A stretch of DNA of 64,000 bases from Candidatus Saccharibacteria bacterium (GTDB lineage Bacteria; Patescibacteriota; Saccharimonadia; Saccharimonadales; Saccharimonadaceae): NCBI GenBank assembly GCA_016789455.1, contig JAEUQU010000002.1, positions 682,001-746,000 of the forward strand, given 5' to 3'. The position numbers and the translations under genes were made by a program. Below are positions 24,344 through 33,670 of this stretch, piece by piece. The notes beneath the pieces are model-generated. The model had not been told where the DNA came from. It saw nothing but the letters and a program-made list of their open reading frames with translations, and did no database searches. Each line of letters starts with the position of its first letter. Within the stretch, counting starts at the first letter, position 1.

Positions 24344-27262
24344 ATGGATGTAGTCTTCTCAATATTGCTTGGTATCCTAGGCAAATGGTACATATGGTTG
24401 CCAATCGTCGCCGTGTTGGCTTATTTCACATGGCAGAACAACCGCAAGGCTACCACAGTCCAGAATATGGAACACACGCTGCTGGTCCTGGAGATTCCGC
24501 GCGCCAACGACAAACAGGAACTGGCAGCCGAGCAGATGTTCGCCTCATTGCACGGCATCCTGCGTTCACCGCGTGAACTGCGACTGGAAGGGGCGCTCCA
24601 GGAGCACATCTCTTTCGAGATCGCCTCCATCGAAAAACACATCCGCTTCTACGTCTGGGTGCCCAAGCACCTGCAGAACTTCGTCGAAGGCCAGATTTAC
24701 GCCCAGTACCCGACCGTCCAGATCCACGAGGCCGACGAGGACTACGCCGACCGCGACATCCGGCAATCCGTCATCTACAGCGCCGAGCTGGGGCTGATTG
24801 ACAACGAGGTATTGCCCATCAAGTCCTTCCAGACCTTCGACGTCGACCCGTTGGCCGCCATCACCGCCACCCTCGCCAAGCTCGACGACCCGGGTGAGGA
24901 AATGTGGATCCAGGTCATGGCCCGGCCAATCGCCGACACCTGGCACAAGCGCTCCGCCGCCTATATCTCCCGCGTCAAGAGCGGCGGGGGAGACGGCTTC
25001 ATGACCGGCGCCGGCTGGGTGAAGGGCTTCTTTGAGGCGCTCTGGAAACCACCGGAGCCAGGAGCCGGCACCGCCAAGGAACTGTCCGAGCGCGAAAAGA
25101 CCCGCCTGGCCGAAGCCGAGAAGAAGAGTACCAAGCTGGGCTACCAGGTGAAGATCCGCTTAGTGTATGTGGGCAACGACAAGCAGACCGCCCGCTTGCG
25201 CATGCAGGCCATCGTCGGCACCTTCAAACAGTACAACAGTACCAACCTCAACGGCTTTACCATGAAGAACCCGGCCTACGACCGTGAGGCGCTGGCTCAG
25301 GCCAAAGCCCGTTTCTTCATCGACAAGGGCATCATTTTGAATATTGAAGAGCTGGCTTCGCTCTACCACCTGCCTCACACCAACGTCGAGACGCCCAACA
25401 TCGTCTGGGCCAGTTCCAAGACCGCCGAGCCGCCCGCCAAGCTGCCGGTACTGGCCGGCACCCCGGACGACAACAACATCAGCGCCTTCGGCCTGACCAA
25501 CTTCCGCGGCTACCAGCAGCAGTTCGGCATGTACCGCTCTGACCGCGGCCGTCACATCTACATCATCGGGCAGACCGGTGCGGGCAAGTCGGGCCTGTTG
25601 GAGCTGTTCGCGCTGAGCGATATCTTCCACAACCAGGGCTACGCCATCATCGACCCGCACGGCGATTTCGCCGTCAACAACATGAAGTTCATCCCGGCCC
25701 ACCGCATCAAGGACGTGGTCTACTTCAACCCGGCCGACACGGCCTTCCCGGTCGGCTTCAACCCGATGGAAGTCATCAACCCCAACATGAAGAACAACAT
25801 CAGCTCCGAAATCATCGGCGTGCTGAAGCGCATGTTCGGTGACTCCTGGGGTCCGCGCCTGGAGTATATCCTGCGCTACACCATCCTGGCCCTGCTTGAT
25901 TACCCGGATTCGACCATGCTCGACATCACCCGCATGCTGACTGATAAAAAATTCCGCAAGGACGTCCTTGGCCACGTCACCGACAGCGTGGTACTCAACT
26001 TCTGGAACATCGAGTTCGCCAGCTGGCAGGACAAGTTCGCCTCCGAAGCTGTGGCGCCGGTGCTGAACAAGGTGGGTGCCTTCACGGCCAACCCGATCAT
26101 CCGCAACATCATCGGCCAGCCCAAGAGCACCTTCAACATCCGCCAGATCATGGACGAAGGCAAGATCCTCATCGTCAACCTGAGCAAGGGTCTGATCGGC
26201 GAGGACAATGCCTCCATCCTCGGTTCGTTCCTGGTTACCAAGATCCAGCTGGCCGCCATGAGCCGCAGTGACATCCCCAACGTCGAGGACCGCCGTCCGT
26301 TCTACCTCTACGTGGATGAGTTCCAGAACTTCGCCACCGACTCGTTCGCCACCATCCTGTCAGAGGCCCGTAAGTACGGCCTGAACCTGACCGTCGCCAA
26401 CCAGTACACCGCCCAGATGTCGGATGTAGTACGTTCGGCCGTCTTTGGTAACGTCGGTACGATGATTTCTTTCCGCGTCAGTGCCGATGACGCACCGGTC
26501 CTTTCCAAGCCTTTCGAGCCGCAGTTCCTGCCGGAAGACCTGCTGCAGATGAACAACCGTCACTTCATCGTCAGCATGGTCATCAAGGGCGAGAAGACCC
26601 CGGCCTTCTCGGCTACCACGCTGGCACTGCCGGCCAACCAGACAGATCTCAGCGCCTACATCATCGAGAACACCCGCCGCACCTTCGGCCGTCCGCATGA
26701 CGAGGTCAAGGCCGAGATTCAAGCCCTGATGAACCCGACCAGCCAACAGCTGCCAGCCCAGGCTGGCGGTGGCAATAACGGCGGGGGAGGCGGCAACCAG
26801 GCCCCCAAATCGTCAGCACAGCAGAAGAAGTGGCCGGTTGATGATGGCGCCAAGAAGGTTGCTCCAGCCGCCAAGACGACCAAGGAACCGATTGCCGCCA
26901 TTCCCGCAGCCACACGGGCTGCTACGGCCCCACAAGCACCTTCTGCCCAGCAGCCCGAAACGCCGCGCCAAGAACGCAGTGAACGCTCCGCCCGTCCGGC
27001 TCCGGCAGGCGGGCAGTCGGCTTCCGGCGATGAAGGCGGCGACCGTCCCAAGCGCAAACGTAGCCGCTCACGCTCACGCGGCAAGAACAAGGGCGGCGAA
27101 GGCGGCGGGGACGCTCCACGCGCCGCCTCGGGCAGCCACGCCCGTCCTGAAGGCGCCCCACAGGCACCACCCCGTACCGCTCCGGCTCCAGCCTCAGCGC
27201 CAGCCCGGCCGGCACCTCAGTCTGGCGGCATGCACGACGGCCACGAACTGATTTTGCGCTAA
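24344..27262 (+). CDS. Membrane-anchored DNA-transfer ATPase, TraG/VirD4-HerA-like (972 aa)
   Basis: One N-terminal membrane helix (about residues 8-27) is followed by a conserved alpha/beta region (about 40-390) and a RecA-like ATPase: Walker A GQTGAGKSGLLE (about 409-416), PHGDFAVNN, Walker B YLYVDEFQNF (about 655-660) and ANQYTAQM in the TraM-recognition/HerA style. The last 170 residues are low-complexity Pro/Ala/Gly, then an Arg/Ser/Lys-rich patch likely to bind nucleic acid. Such proteins couple DNA or protein to a type IV secretion channel. No other secretion-channel genes lie in this window. Confidence 0.85.
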   Translation: MDVVFSILLGILGKWYIWLPIVAVLAYFTWQNNRKATTVQNMEHTLLVLEIPRANDKQELAAEQMFASLHGILRSPRELRLEGALQEHISFEIASIEKHIRFYVWVPKHLQNFVEGQIYAQYPTVQIHEADEDYADRDIRQSVIYSAELGLIDNEVLPIKSFQTFDVDPLAAITATLAKLDDPGEEMWIQVMARPIADTWHKRSAAYISRVKSGGGDGFMTGAGWVKGFFEALWKPPEPGAGTAKELSEREKTRLAEAEKKSTKLGYQVKIRLVYVGNDKQTARLRMQAIVGTFKQYNSTNLNGFTMKNPAYDREALAQAKARFFIDKGIILNIEELASLYHLPHTNVETPNIVWASSKTAEPPAKLPVLAGTPDDNNISAFGLTNFRGYQQQFGMYRSDRGRHIYIIGQTGAGKSGLLELFALSDIFHNQGYAIIDPHGDFAVNNMKFIPAHRIKDVVYFNPADTAFPVGFNPMEVINPNMKNNISSEIIGVLKRMFGDSWGPRLEYILRYTILALLDYPDSTMLDITRMLTDKKFRKDVLGHVTDSVVLNFWNIEFASWQDKFASEAVAPVLNKVGAFTANPIIRNIIGQPKSTFNIRQIMDEGKILIVNLSKGLIGEDNASILGSFLVTKIQLAAMSRSDIPNVEDRRPFYLYVDEFQNFATDSFATILSEARKYGLNLTVANQYTAQMSDVVRSAVFGNVGTMISFRVSADDAPVLSKPFEPQFLPEDLLQMNNRHFIVSMVIKGEKTPAFSATTLALPANQTDLSAYIIENTRRTFGRPHDEVKAEIQALMNPTSQQLPAQAGGGNNGGGGGNQAPKSSAQQKKWPVDDGAKKVAPAAKTTKEPIAAIPAATRAATAPQAPSAQQPETPRQERSERSARPAPAGGQSASGDEGGDRPKRKRSRSRSRGKNKGGEGGGDAPRAASGSHARPEGAPQAPPRTAPAPASAPARPAPQSGGMHDGHELILR

Positions 27263-27266
27263 ATAT

Positions 27267-27295
27267 TTTACTTTTTTAGATTTTTGTGATATAAT
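27267..27295 (+). promoter_or_regulatory. Promoter of the orphan at 27341
   Basis: TTTACT (27267-27272), 17 nt, TATAAT (27290-27295). A short GGGA/TCCC hairpin follows in the leader. Confidence 0.65.
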
Positions 27296-27340
27296 AGTCA
27301 TAAGGGAACTCTCCCGACTACACTGAGAGGAAAAGAGAGC

Positions 27341-28135
27341 ATGACGATGACGCCTCAGCTCATCAGCGCTCTGAACACCATCGCCCAGGGTATCTGCGAC
27401 GAAAGGGGACTCATCACCGATGTCGCCCCAGCCCTGTTCAACCTGGGCGAGCCGCTGCGGACCCACTTCCACCTGGTGCAAGCCGGCGTGGCAGAGAAGG
27501 GGTCGCCGCTGGTGCTGCGACGCCACCAGTCGATCCGCGTGGAGCAGATGTTCCCGGGTCACCTGGAGCGCTTCGCCGTCTGCCCGGCCGGCTCACCCAG
27601 TGAACCGTTCGCGGAGCTGGAGCGGGACATGATCCTCTACCAGTTCGACCCGCACCACGGCGGCCTCAACACCAATGCCACACTGCGCCGCTACAGCACC
27701 ACGCTGGACCCGGCAGAGCCGGATGTGGCTCACGCCCTCGATCTGCTGGCCGCCCAGCTGATCGACATCAACAGCGTGGAGGACTGGCTGATCAACCCGG
27801 AGGTCTGGCCGGCCACTTGGGGCAAGGGACGCATCCGCCTCAACTGGCAGATCGAGCACCCGCACGACGGCCCGCTCTGGTCGGCGCTCAACGAACGGGC
27901 GCTGCGGATGAGTAGGGGGCTGATGTGCCTGCGCGCCGTCAGCGACCCGGCCATCCTCGAGGCGGCCCGCTTCGCCAGCATGGAGACGGCGGTCGCCGTC
28001 TGCCACGCAGCCACGCCGCTCGAGCCGATCGCCACGGTCGACTTGACCAAGATGGCGATCTTCGGCCTCGACTACGTCGGCGCCATGCGCTACCTTCCCG
28101 AGTCGGGCTTCGCCCGCACCGGACCCAGGACGTAG
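27341..28135 (+). CDS. Orphan protein, 264 aa, unknown function
   Basis: GAGAGG precedes two possible ATGs (27341, 27347). The protein is soluble, with helical N- and C-terminal parts and a central stretch rich in Trp and Pro (SVEDWLINPEVWPATWGKG). No catalytic or metal motif stands out. It has its own promoter and a GC-rich hairpin after the stop, and very GC-rich codons, like the other single orphan units. The next 1.1 kb contain no convincing gene. Confidence 0.6.
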   Translation: MTMTPQLISALNTIAQGICDERGLITDVAPALFNLGEPLRTHFHLVQAGVAEKGSPLVLRRHQSIRVEQMFPGHLERFAVCPAGSPSEPFAELERDMILYQFDPHHGGLNTNATLRRYSTTLDPAEPDVAHALDLLAAQLIDINSVEDWLINPEVWPATWGKGRIRLNWQIEHPHDGPLWSALNERALRMSRGLMCLRAVSDPAILEAARFASMETAVAVCHAATPLEPIATVDLTKMAIFGLDYVGAMRYLPESGFARTGPRT

Positions 28136-28142
28136 CACCAAG

Positions 28143-28163
28143 CCCCCGGCAGCCAGCCGGGGG
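28143..28163 (+). terminator. Hairpin after the orphan at 27341
   Basis: CCCCCGGC (28143-28150) pairs perfectly with GCCGGGGG (28156-28163) over 5 nt. A weak T-rich stretch follows 8 nt later. Confidence 0.6.
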
Positions 28164-28614
28164 CGTACAATTTTGGCAGGAGTGAAGCAGGGGAGGGGCG
28201 CGTAGAACAAAAATAGAACTGTTCTCTGTGGAGCGCGCCTTAGTACATGTGCACATACGCAAAAAACAACCAGAACGCATCATAGAACAAATATAGAACA
28301 GAGCTGATGCGGCCGCGCTCGTACCAACGCAGCGCCGCCTCACTGCGGGCACTGGTTTTTTGAACGACGCCCTACGGCCAGTTATCGCTCGCGGCAAATA
28401 CTCACAGAACGCCCATGGAACAAATTTAGAACTTCATCCGTGATCAGTACGCCGACAGCAGCAAGCCGCAGCCAAGCATAGGCAAAGCCCATATCCGGGG
28501 CCCGCAGAGACGATAGAGCAAAAAAGAGGGCACATAGTGGGCGCATACTTAAGCCAGCACGTCCGGACAGCAAAAATCAATATACATAAGCCGCATGCAT
28601 ACACGTCTTTTTGC

Positions 28615-28699
28615 TATATACGTTATGTCGTACAATATATCTTTTACGACACATAAGTATATACGCAAAGCTGTATGAGTAATCGTCTACGTATATACG
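28615..28699. repeat. AT-rich block with three TATATACG words
   Basis: TATATACG occurs at 28615-28622, 28658-28665 and 28692-28699. Between the first two lies an imperfect inverted repeat, TTATGTCGTA ... TACGACacATAA. It resembles an origin, partition or recombination site more than a gene. I could not match it to a dif consensus. Confidence 0.35.
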
Positions 28700-29052
28700 T
28701 TTTTTATTGGCATTTCGTTTATTAATCCGTTTGCACGCCATGTATCCGCAAACACTGCCTACGGTACCCGCGACATTAAAATTTAATAACTTTAGCGAGC
28801 TTCGATACCACTTTCAAACAAGCGCAGCACCGGGGCAGTCTGATGTGTGATGCGCCCACAGTACGCGCACTGCGTGATACATATACCTATGCGCACATCC
28901 GGTTATGTGCATGCCAATCGCATCGACATATCCGCCCTGAGCCCGCCATACGGGCACGCACAGCCTCAACCTTAAAGCGAGAAGCCCACCAAACCTTAAA
29001 AACCCACCTGAATTTGACTTTTCCACAGTACCATGGCCATAGTTTGCTTTTT

Positions 29053-29085
29053 CGTGAAAAATATAGTTTTTATACACTTTTCACG
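29053..29085. repeat. Perfect 8-bp inverted repeat
   Basis: CGTGAAAA (29053-29060) and TTTTCACG (29078-29085), 17-nt AT-rich loop, in the gene-poor region. A TTTTCCACA word near 29010 resembles a DnaA box, but it is alone. Confidence 0.35.
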
Positions 29086-29253
29086 CTTCTCTCCCCTTGT
29101 CCTCCGCTGTATTTGCTTTTTGTGACATTTTGTATGTTAGTATAGTTTTTTAGTGCACCGCTGACCGCGGGCGCCCTATCATGCTGTAGAACAAAATTAG
29201 AACAAAGAGAGTGGTGGCGGGGAGCTGCCCGCCTTGTGACACCTCCTACCCGG

Positions 29254-30189
29254 CTACTTGTAATACGCCTTCCCCTCGACCCGCACATCAACGTACTGCG
29301 GCTTCGTCCCCTGCTTGTCGAGGTATTGCAAGGCACTGGCGATATCGGCCGCCTGCCCTTCCGGATGCCGGTCGATGTGCGTTTTTACCGGGTAGTCCCT
29401 GCCCTCAAAATATACGTTCAGTTCCCTGGTGGAAGCGGGAATCACCACACGGCTGACCGAGCCGATCGCCTTGTGCTCGATCGCACCCAACAGCTTGCCA
29501 AGGTATCGGATAAACCGCTTGGAGGCAACGGAAGTGCGACTGTCATTAGGCAGCACGCCCGAGGCGTCCTCGACGGTCAAGGTGGGTGCATTGCCGTGCA
29601 GCCGCTTAAACATAGTGCCGTCTGAATCGATATAGAACTGCTGTCCGCCGACATTCCAAGCCACCAGCGGCGTCCTGAAGCGCACCACCACCGTGTTGGC
29701 CGGCAGGAACGGCGAGTGAGTCAGGTAGGCGGTGTCGATGTCGGGGCGGTCCTGTTGCAAGTAAGCAGTCAGGCGGGGTTGGTCCAATAGCATAGTCAAA
29801 GCCTGCCCGGGGTACGCCGAGCTGAATGAACGGATGCGGCCCTGCAACTCGGCCTCTTCGTCGCTCGTCAGCACCACGTTGCCCTCGGCACGCACATTGA
29901 CCAGCGCCAGCGAGGTGCCGATGGCGTACAGGCAGCCGAGCGTCAGTACCGACAGGGCACCGAGCCCGATTAGCAGCCGCCGCCGGTGACCATGCAGCTC
30001 ATGCAGCTTCAACCGCGGCGATTTCAGGTCACGCTGCCGGGACTCGATAGTCGATACTTTAGACGAGGCGCTCCCCGTCAGCGTGCGGCTGCGACGGAAA
30101 ACATACTCATTCTGACCTTCCATCAGCCGGACGCGGCGCACCGGCTCTTCTGCCTGCTTGCGGCTCCCCCACCCTTTCAGAAACTTCAT
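29254..30189 (-). CDS. ftsQ: Cell-division protein FtsQ/DivIB-like
   Basis: 311 aa. A basic cytoplasmic tail of about 70 residues, one membrane helix (about 72-94), a POTRA-like domain starting VNVRAEGNVVLTSDEEAELQGRI, and a beta domain ending in YVDVRVEGKAYYK, the conserved FtsQ end. It bridges the divisome in the periplasm or outer space. It is the last gene of the dcw run and overlaps murG by 4 nt. Confidence 0.85.
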   Translation of the reverse strand: MKFLKGWGSRKQAEEPVRRVRLMEGQNEYVFRRSRTLTGSASSKVSTIESRQRDLKSPRLKLHELHGHRRRLLIGLGALSVLTLGCLYAIGTSLALVNVRAEGNVVLTSDEEAELQGRIRSFSSAYPGQALTMLLDQPRLTAYLQQDRPDIDTAYLTHSPFLPANTVVVRFRTPLVAWNVGGQQFYIDSDGTMFKRLHGNAPTLTVEDASGVLPNDSRTSVASKRFIRYLGKLLGAIEHKAIGSVSRVVIPASTRELNVYFEGRDYPVKTHIDRHPEGQAADIASALQYLDKQGTKPQYVDVRVEGKAYYK

Positions 30190-31352
30190 GCCGGCCGCCT
30201 CCGGGCGGCTGCCGAGATGAGGCGGGCCAGTTCGCGGGCGGCATCCAGCCGGGCAAGGCCCAGAATGTTAGCACTCAGCTCTTTGCGGCGCGGCGCGTCA
30301 TGCAACAGCGCCACGATGGTCGCGGCCAGCACTTCCGGCTCCTGCTTGAGACGGGCTTCGTCAACGACCAGGGCGGCATCAGCCTTGGTATAGACAGCGG
30401 CATTCTTAGTCTGATGCCCGCCGGTCAACAAAGGATTAGGCACGATGATGACGGCCGCACCGGCCGCCGCCACCTCCAGCAGCGCCGTAGCACCGGCCCG
30501 GGTAACGATAACATCGGCCGCACGGATAAGGTCTGGCATGGTGCGGTCGACGAAATCAAGCACATGGTAGTGCGGCAGGCTGCGGGCCGCCTTTTCGGCC
30601 TCGCCGGTCTTGCCGACGCCCGTCAGATGCACCAGCTGGGCACGTTCGGTCACCCGGGCGGCACCTTCGGTGACCACGGTATTCAGGAAGGCCGAACCGA
30701 GCCCGCCGCCCGTCACCAGCACCAGTGGCAAGTCAGGATCATAGCCCAATGCCTGCTTCAGCCCGCGCCGCTCCTTGGCATCCGCCGGACGGTAGGCGGC
30801 TCTGATGGGCGTGCCGGTGTAGTGGCTCTTGGCGGCCGGGTATTTATAGTTGTCGAGCGGCGCACCGGTGGCGATGGTGGTGGCGTGCCGCGCCAAAATG
30901 CGGTTTGTCAGCCCGGGAATCGTGTCGGAGTCATGAATGACCAGCGGGATACGCAGCAGCCGCGCCGCCAGGCCGATAGGCACACAGACGAAGCCGCCCT
31001 TGGTAAAGACCGCATCCGGCCGTACCTTGGCCAGCAGCCAGAGACTTTGCATAAAACCTATGACGATGAAGATAAGATCGTGCAGATTCTTTACCAGCGT
31101 CTCCAGGTCGAGCAGCCGCTCGGCCCAGGTACGGCCGTGGTAGCGGCGGAACTTGCCTGCCGATATCGTAGTGACTTTTACATCTACATCGGCCTCTTGC
31201 ATCAGGGCTTTTGCCTGCTTGGCAAACCCTTTGTCACAGACAAACCAGGCTTGGAGCGCCGGGTCGGTCTTCTTAAGCTCGTTGAAGACGCTGAGAACGG
31301 GCGTTACGTGACCGCCCGACCCGCCGCCGGCTGCTACTATCTTCACCGCCAC
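30186..31352 (-). CDS. murG: UDP-GlcNAc:lipid I N-acetylglucosaminyltransferase
   Basis: 388 aa from a GTG start. N-terminal GGGSGGHVTPVLSVF is the GGTGGH loop of MurG; later come VIHDSDTIPGLTNRI, TGTPIRAAY, VTGGGLGSAFLN and the donor-site VTRAGATALLEVAAAGAAVIIVP. It makes lipid II on the inner membrane face. The first 80 nt overlap the end of ftsW in another frame, and it shares ATGA with ftsQ, so translation is probably coupled. Confidence 0.95.
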   Translation of the reverse strand: MAVKIVAAGGGSGGHVTPVLSVFNELKKTDPALQAWFVCDKGFAKQAKALMQEADVDVKVTTISAGKFRRYHGRTWAERLLDLETLVKNLHDLIFIVIGFMQSLWLLAKVRPDAVFTKGGFVCVPIGLAARLLRIPLVIHDSDTIPGLTNRILARHATTIATGAPLDNYKYPAAKSHYTGTPIRAAYRPADAKERRGLKQALGYDPDLPLVLVTGGGLGSAFLNTVVTEGAARVTERAQLVHLTGVGKTGEAEKAARSLPHYHVLDFVDRTMPDLIRAADVIVTRAGATALLEVAAAGAAVIIVPNPLLTGGHQTKNAAVYTKADAALVVDEARLKQEPEVLAATIVALLHDAPRRKELSANILGLARLDAARELARLISAAARRRPA

Positions 31353-32547
31353 TGGCTCCCGGATTAGAGTTTGATCGATATGAGGTGTAATGCGAAATAT
31401 TGAAAGCGATGCCCATCAGCAGCATGGTGAAGATCAGGCTGGTGCCGCCGAAGCTCAAAAACGGCAGGGTGATGCCCGTCAGCGGAATCAGCCCGATCAT
31501 CGAGCTGATGTTGATCATCGCCTGCACGCCGAACCAGGCCACCATGCCCGCCATGATCAGCCGCAGCTCCGGCCGCTGGGATTGCTGCAGGATAAGCAGC
31601 AGACGATATATCAGCAAGGAGAAGGCCACCAGGATGATGAAGGTGCCGATAAAGCCGAACGTCTCGCCCATGATGGCAAAGATGGAATCGTTGGCCGCCT
31701 CCGGCAGATACCCGAAGGCCTGCTTGCTCTGCCCCAGCCCGTTGCCAAAGAACCCGCCGCTGCCAATGGCCAGCAGCGCCTGCTCGATGTGGTAATCGGC
31801 TGCCTCCGAAGACGTCTCGTGATTGATGAAGGTCAGCACCCGCGCCATCCGGTGCGGCGCCGTCACGATGAACAGCAGGCCGGCTGCAGCCATCAACCCC
31901 AGAATACCCAGCATGTAGCGCGCCTTGACGCCCGCCATCAGCAACATGCTCAGGGCGATGGCGATGACCACCAGACCCGTGCCCATATCTTTCTGCAGCA
32001 CCACTACCAGGACCGTCAGCACGCCGACGACGAAACCGGCCGGTGCCAGTGTCTCACGGATATTATTGAGCTGCCCCATCCTGGCCTTGGCCGACAGGAA
32101 GACCGCCAGGTAGAGCAAGAGGCCGAACTTCAGCAGTTCTGCCGGCTGGAACGACGTGAATCCGAAATTATACCAGCGGCAGGCGCCACCGCTACAGAGC
32201 GCCAGGGAGCTGCCTACCAACGCCAACCCGGCCAGCACCACCGAGGCAACCACCCCGGCAAGCAGCACCTTGGTGGCATATTTCTCCAGCAGGCGCAGCG
32301 GCAGGCGCGAGGCAGCTACAAAGACAGCCACACCCAGCCCGAGAAAAATCACCTGCTTGAGCGCGAAATTATCATTCTCATAGCGCTGCGACAGCGCGAC
32401 ATTGATGCCATACAGCACCACCAGTCCCAGCATCATCAGAAAGACCATGGCCACTATCAGCAGGTAGTCCGGACGGTGGCGGCGTATCAGGTCTGGTTCG
32501 CCGGTGGCTTTGGTGGCGCCGCGGCGGCGGAAGGCTAGTTCACGCAT
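31273..32547 (-). CDS. ftsW: SEDS peptidoglycan polymerase FtsW
   Basis: 424 aa with about ten membrane helices and a cytoplasmic tail rich in Ser/Arg. Landmarks are WYNFGFTSFQPAELLKFG, QKDMGTGLV, GNGLGQSKQAFGYLPEAANDSIFAIMGE and GLIPLTGITLPFLSFGGTSL, all diagnostic of FtsW/RodA. Position next to ftsI and mraY points to FtsW. The 80-nt overlap with murG is unusually long: the tail of FtsW and the GGGSGGH loop of MurG are read from the same DNA. Confidence 0.93.
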   Translation of the reverse strand: MRELAFRRRGATKATGEPDLIRRHRPDYLLIVAMVFLMMLGLVVLYGINVALSQRYENDNFALKQVIFLGLGVAVFVAASRLPLRLLEKYATKVLLAGVVASVVLAGLALVGSSLALCSGGACRWYNFGFTSFQPAELLKFGLLLYLAVFLSAKARMGQLNNIRETLAPAGFVVGVLTVLVVVLQKDMGTGLVVIAIALSMLLMAGVKARYMLGILGLMAAAGLLFIVTAPHRMARVLTFINHETSSEAADYHIEQALLAIGSGGFFGNGLGQSKQAFGYLPEAANDSIFAIMGETFGFIGTFIILVAFSLLIYRLLLILQQSQRPELRLIMAGMVAWFGVQAMINISSMIGLIPLTGITLPFLSFGGTSLIFTMLLMGIAFNISHYTSYRSNSNPGASGGEDSSSRRRVGRSRNARSQRLQRA

Positions 32548-32569
32548 CAGATGATATAGCCTCCAGTTC

Positions 32570-33625
32570 TCATATAATATAGCCTCCGGCTAAAGCTATC
32601 AGCAGCCCGACCATGGCACAGACCTGCGCAATCACCCAAAAGCGCATCGTCACCTTGGTCTCCGGCCAGCCCTGGGCTTCCAGGTGGTGGTGCAACGGTG
32701 CGGAGATAAAGACTTTCTTGCCCAGATATTTCTTGCTCAGGATCTGAATCAGGCTCGAGCCCGCTTCCAGCACGAACAGCAGGCCGATGATCGGCAACAG
32801 AAAGACCGTATTGGTCAGCATCGCCACCACGCCCAGCGCCGTTCCCAAGGCGAACGAACCGACATCCCCCATGAAGAACCGGGCCGGATAGATATTGAAC
32901 CAGAGGTACGCCAGCAGCGCGCCAACCACCGTGAAACAGAAGCCGGCAATCAGCGGGAAGCCCTGCAGCAGCGCGATGACCCCGAAGGCCCCGTACGAGA
33001 TCGCCAGCAACCCGCCAGCCAGCCCGTCCAGGCCGTCACTGATGTTGACGGCGTTACCCGTCGAGACCACCACCGCCACAAACAGCGGAATCAGCAACCA
33101 GCCGATATCGATGTTGCCAATGAACGGCAGGAAGACGTTGCTCGCGCCCAGCTTGGTAAAGAAGAACAGGCCCAGCACAGCCGCCAGCGCCGCAATCATA
33201 CTGAACTTGATGGAGCTGCGCAGCCCGCTGACGCCGCCGCCCAGACCCCGGATGTTGATGATGTCATCAATCAGGCCGACGATACCGCCGCCGATCAGCG
33301 CCGCCAGCGGCAGCCAGGTCTCCTGGCGGTCAAGGTTGAAGATAACTGTCACCAGCGCGATGGCGATGACCATGACCGCCCCGGCCATGGTGGGGATGTT
33401 GCGGCGGAACTTATCGGCGTGCAGCTTAGAAAAGACCTGCAGCAGCTCGCCTGTGGTACTGGTGGTACGCTGCACCTTCCAGAAGCGGTATTTATAGGCG
33501 GTGAAGGTATAGAACGGCGTCAGCAGCATGGTGGCCGCAAAGCCGACGAAGCCAAGCGCAAACAGTTTGATAAGTGCGTTAGTGAACGCCAGGACAGCTT
33601 CTTGGGTAAAAATGGAATCGTGCAC
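32570..33625 (-). CDS. mraY: Phospho-MurNAc-pentapeptide transferase
   Basis: 351 aa, about ten helices. FRRNIPTMAGAVMV corresponds to the family K.GTPTMGG segment. The active-site region NAVNISDGLDGLAGGL and FFMGDVGSFALG are intact, as is the HHHLEAQGWPETKVTMRFW end. It transfers the peptide sugar to undecaprenyl phosphate to give lipid I. It lies between ftsI and ftsW on the same strand. Confidence 0.95.
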   Translation of the reverse strand: MHDSIFTQEAVLAFTNALIKLFALGFVGFAATMLLTPFYTFTAYKYRFWKVQRTTSTTGELLQVFSKLHADKFRRNIPTMAGAVMVIAIALVTVIFNLDRQETWLPLAALIGGGIVGLIDDIINIRGLGGGVSGLRSSIKFSMIAALAAVLGLFFFTKLGASNVFLPFIGNIDIGWLLIPLFVAVVVSTGNAVNISDGLDGLAGGLLAISYGAFGVIALLQGFPLIAGFCFTVVGALLAYLWFNIYPARFFMGDVGSFALGTALGVVAMLTNTVFLLPIIGLLFVLEAGSSLIQILSKKYLGKKVFISAPLHHHLEAQGWPETKVTMRFWVIAQVCAMVGLLIALAGGYII

Positions 33626-33670
33626 GATGGATGACCTAGATCCAACCTGGATGTCACTCAGGAGGAGTCT

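Larger units (their letters stand above)
28205..29203. repeat. Dispersed GAAC-N7-GAAC direct repeats in a 1.1-kb gene-poor region
   Basis: The region 28164-29253 lies between convergent genes and holds no convincing ORF. It has four copies of a 17-bp element, TAGAACAAA(A/T)(A/T)TAGAAC and variants, at 28205-28219, 28285-28299, 28418-28432 and 29189-29203. Each is two GAAC words 11 bp apart, one helical turn. A third GAAC at 28407 extends site three into a triple. The AT-only spacers and fixed phase point to a DNA-binding protein. GTTC-N7-GTTC (the complement) is the known LexA box of alphaproteobacteria, but no promoter is adjacent here. Confidence 0.65.

Noticed and set aside
28600-28670. 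XerCD dif site
   Set aside because: CATAA and TTATG half-sites occur but not with the 6-bp centre and arm match needed; only a weak resemblance.
29005-29015. DnaA box / replication origin
   Set aside because: Single TTTTCCACA words here and near 37570; no cluster, no dnaA or dnaN nearby.
28814-29145. Short ORFs on both strands in the gene-poor region
   Set aside because: No ribosome-binding site, promoter or protein-like composition; Cys/His/Arg patterns look random and the repeats run through the region.
31390-32538. Long plus-strand open frame opposite ftsW (382 codons)
   Set aside because: It is the antisense shadow of a clear SEDS gene; its product is His/Gln-rich low-complexity sequence with no motif. 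The same holds for long frames opposite mraY, ftsI, GH1, topA, the triple glycosyltransferase and Pif1.
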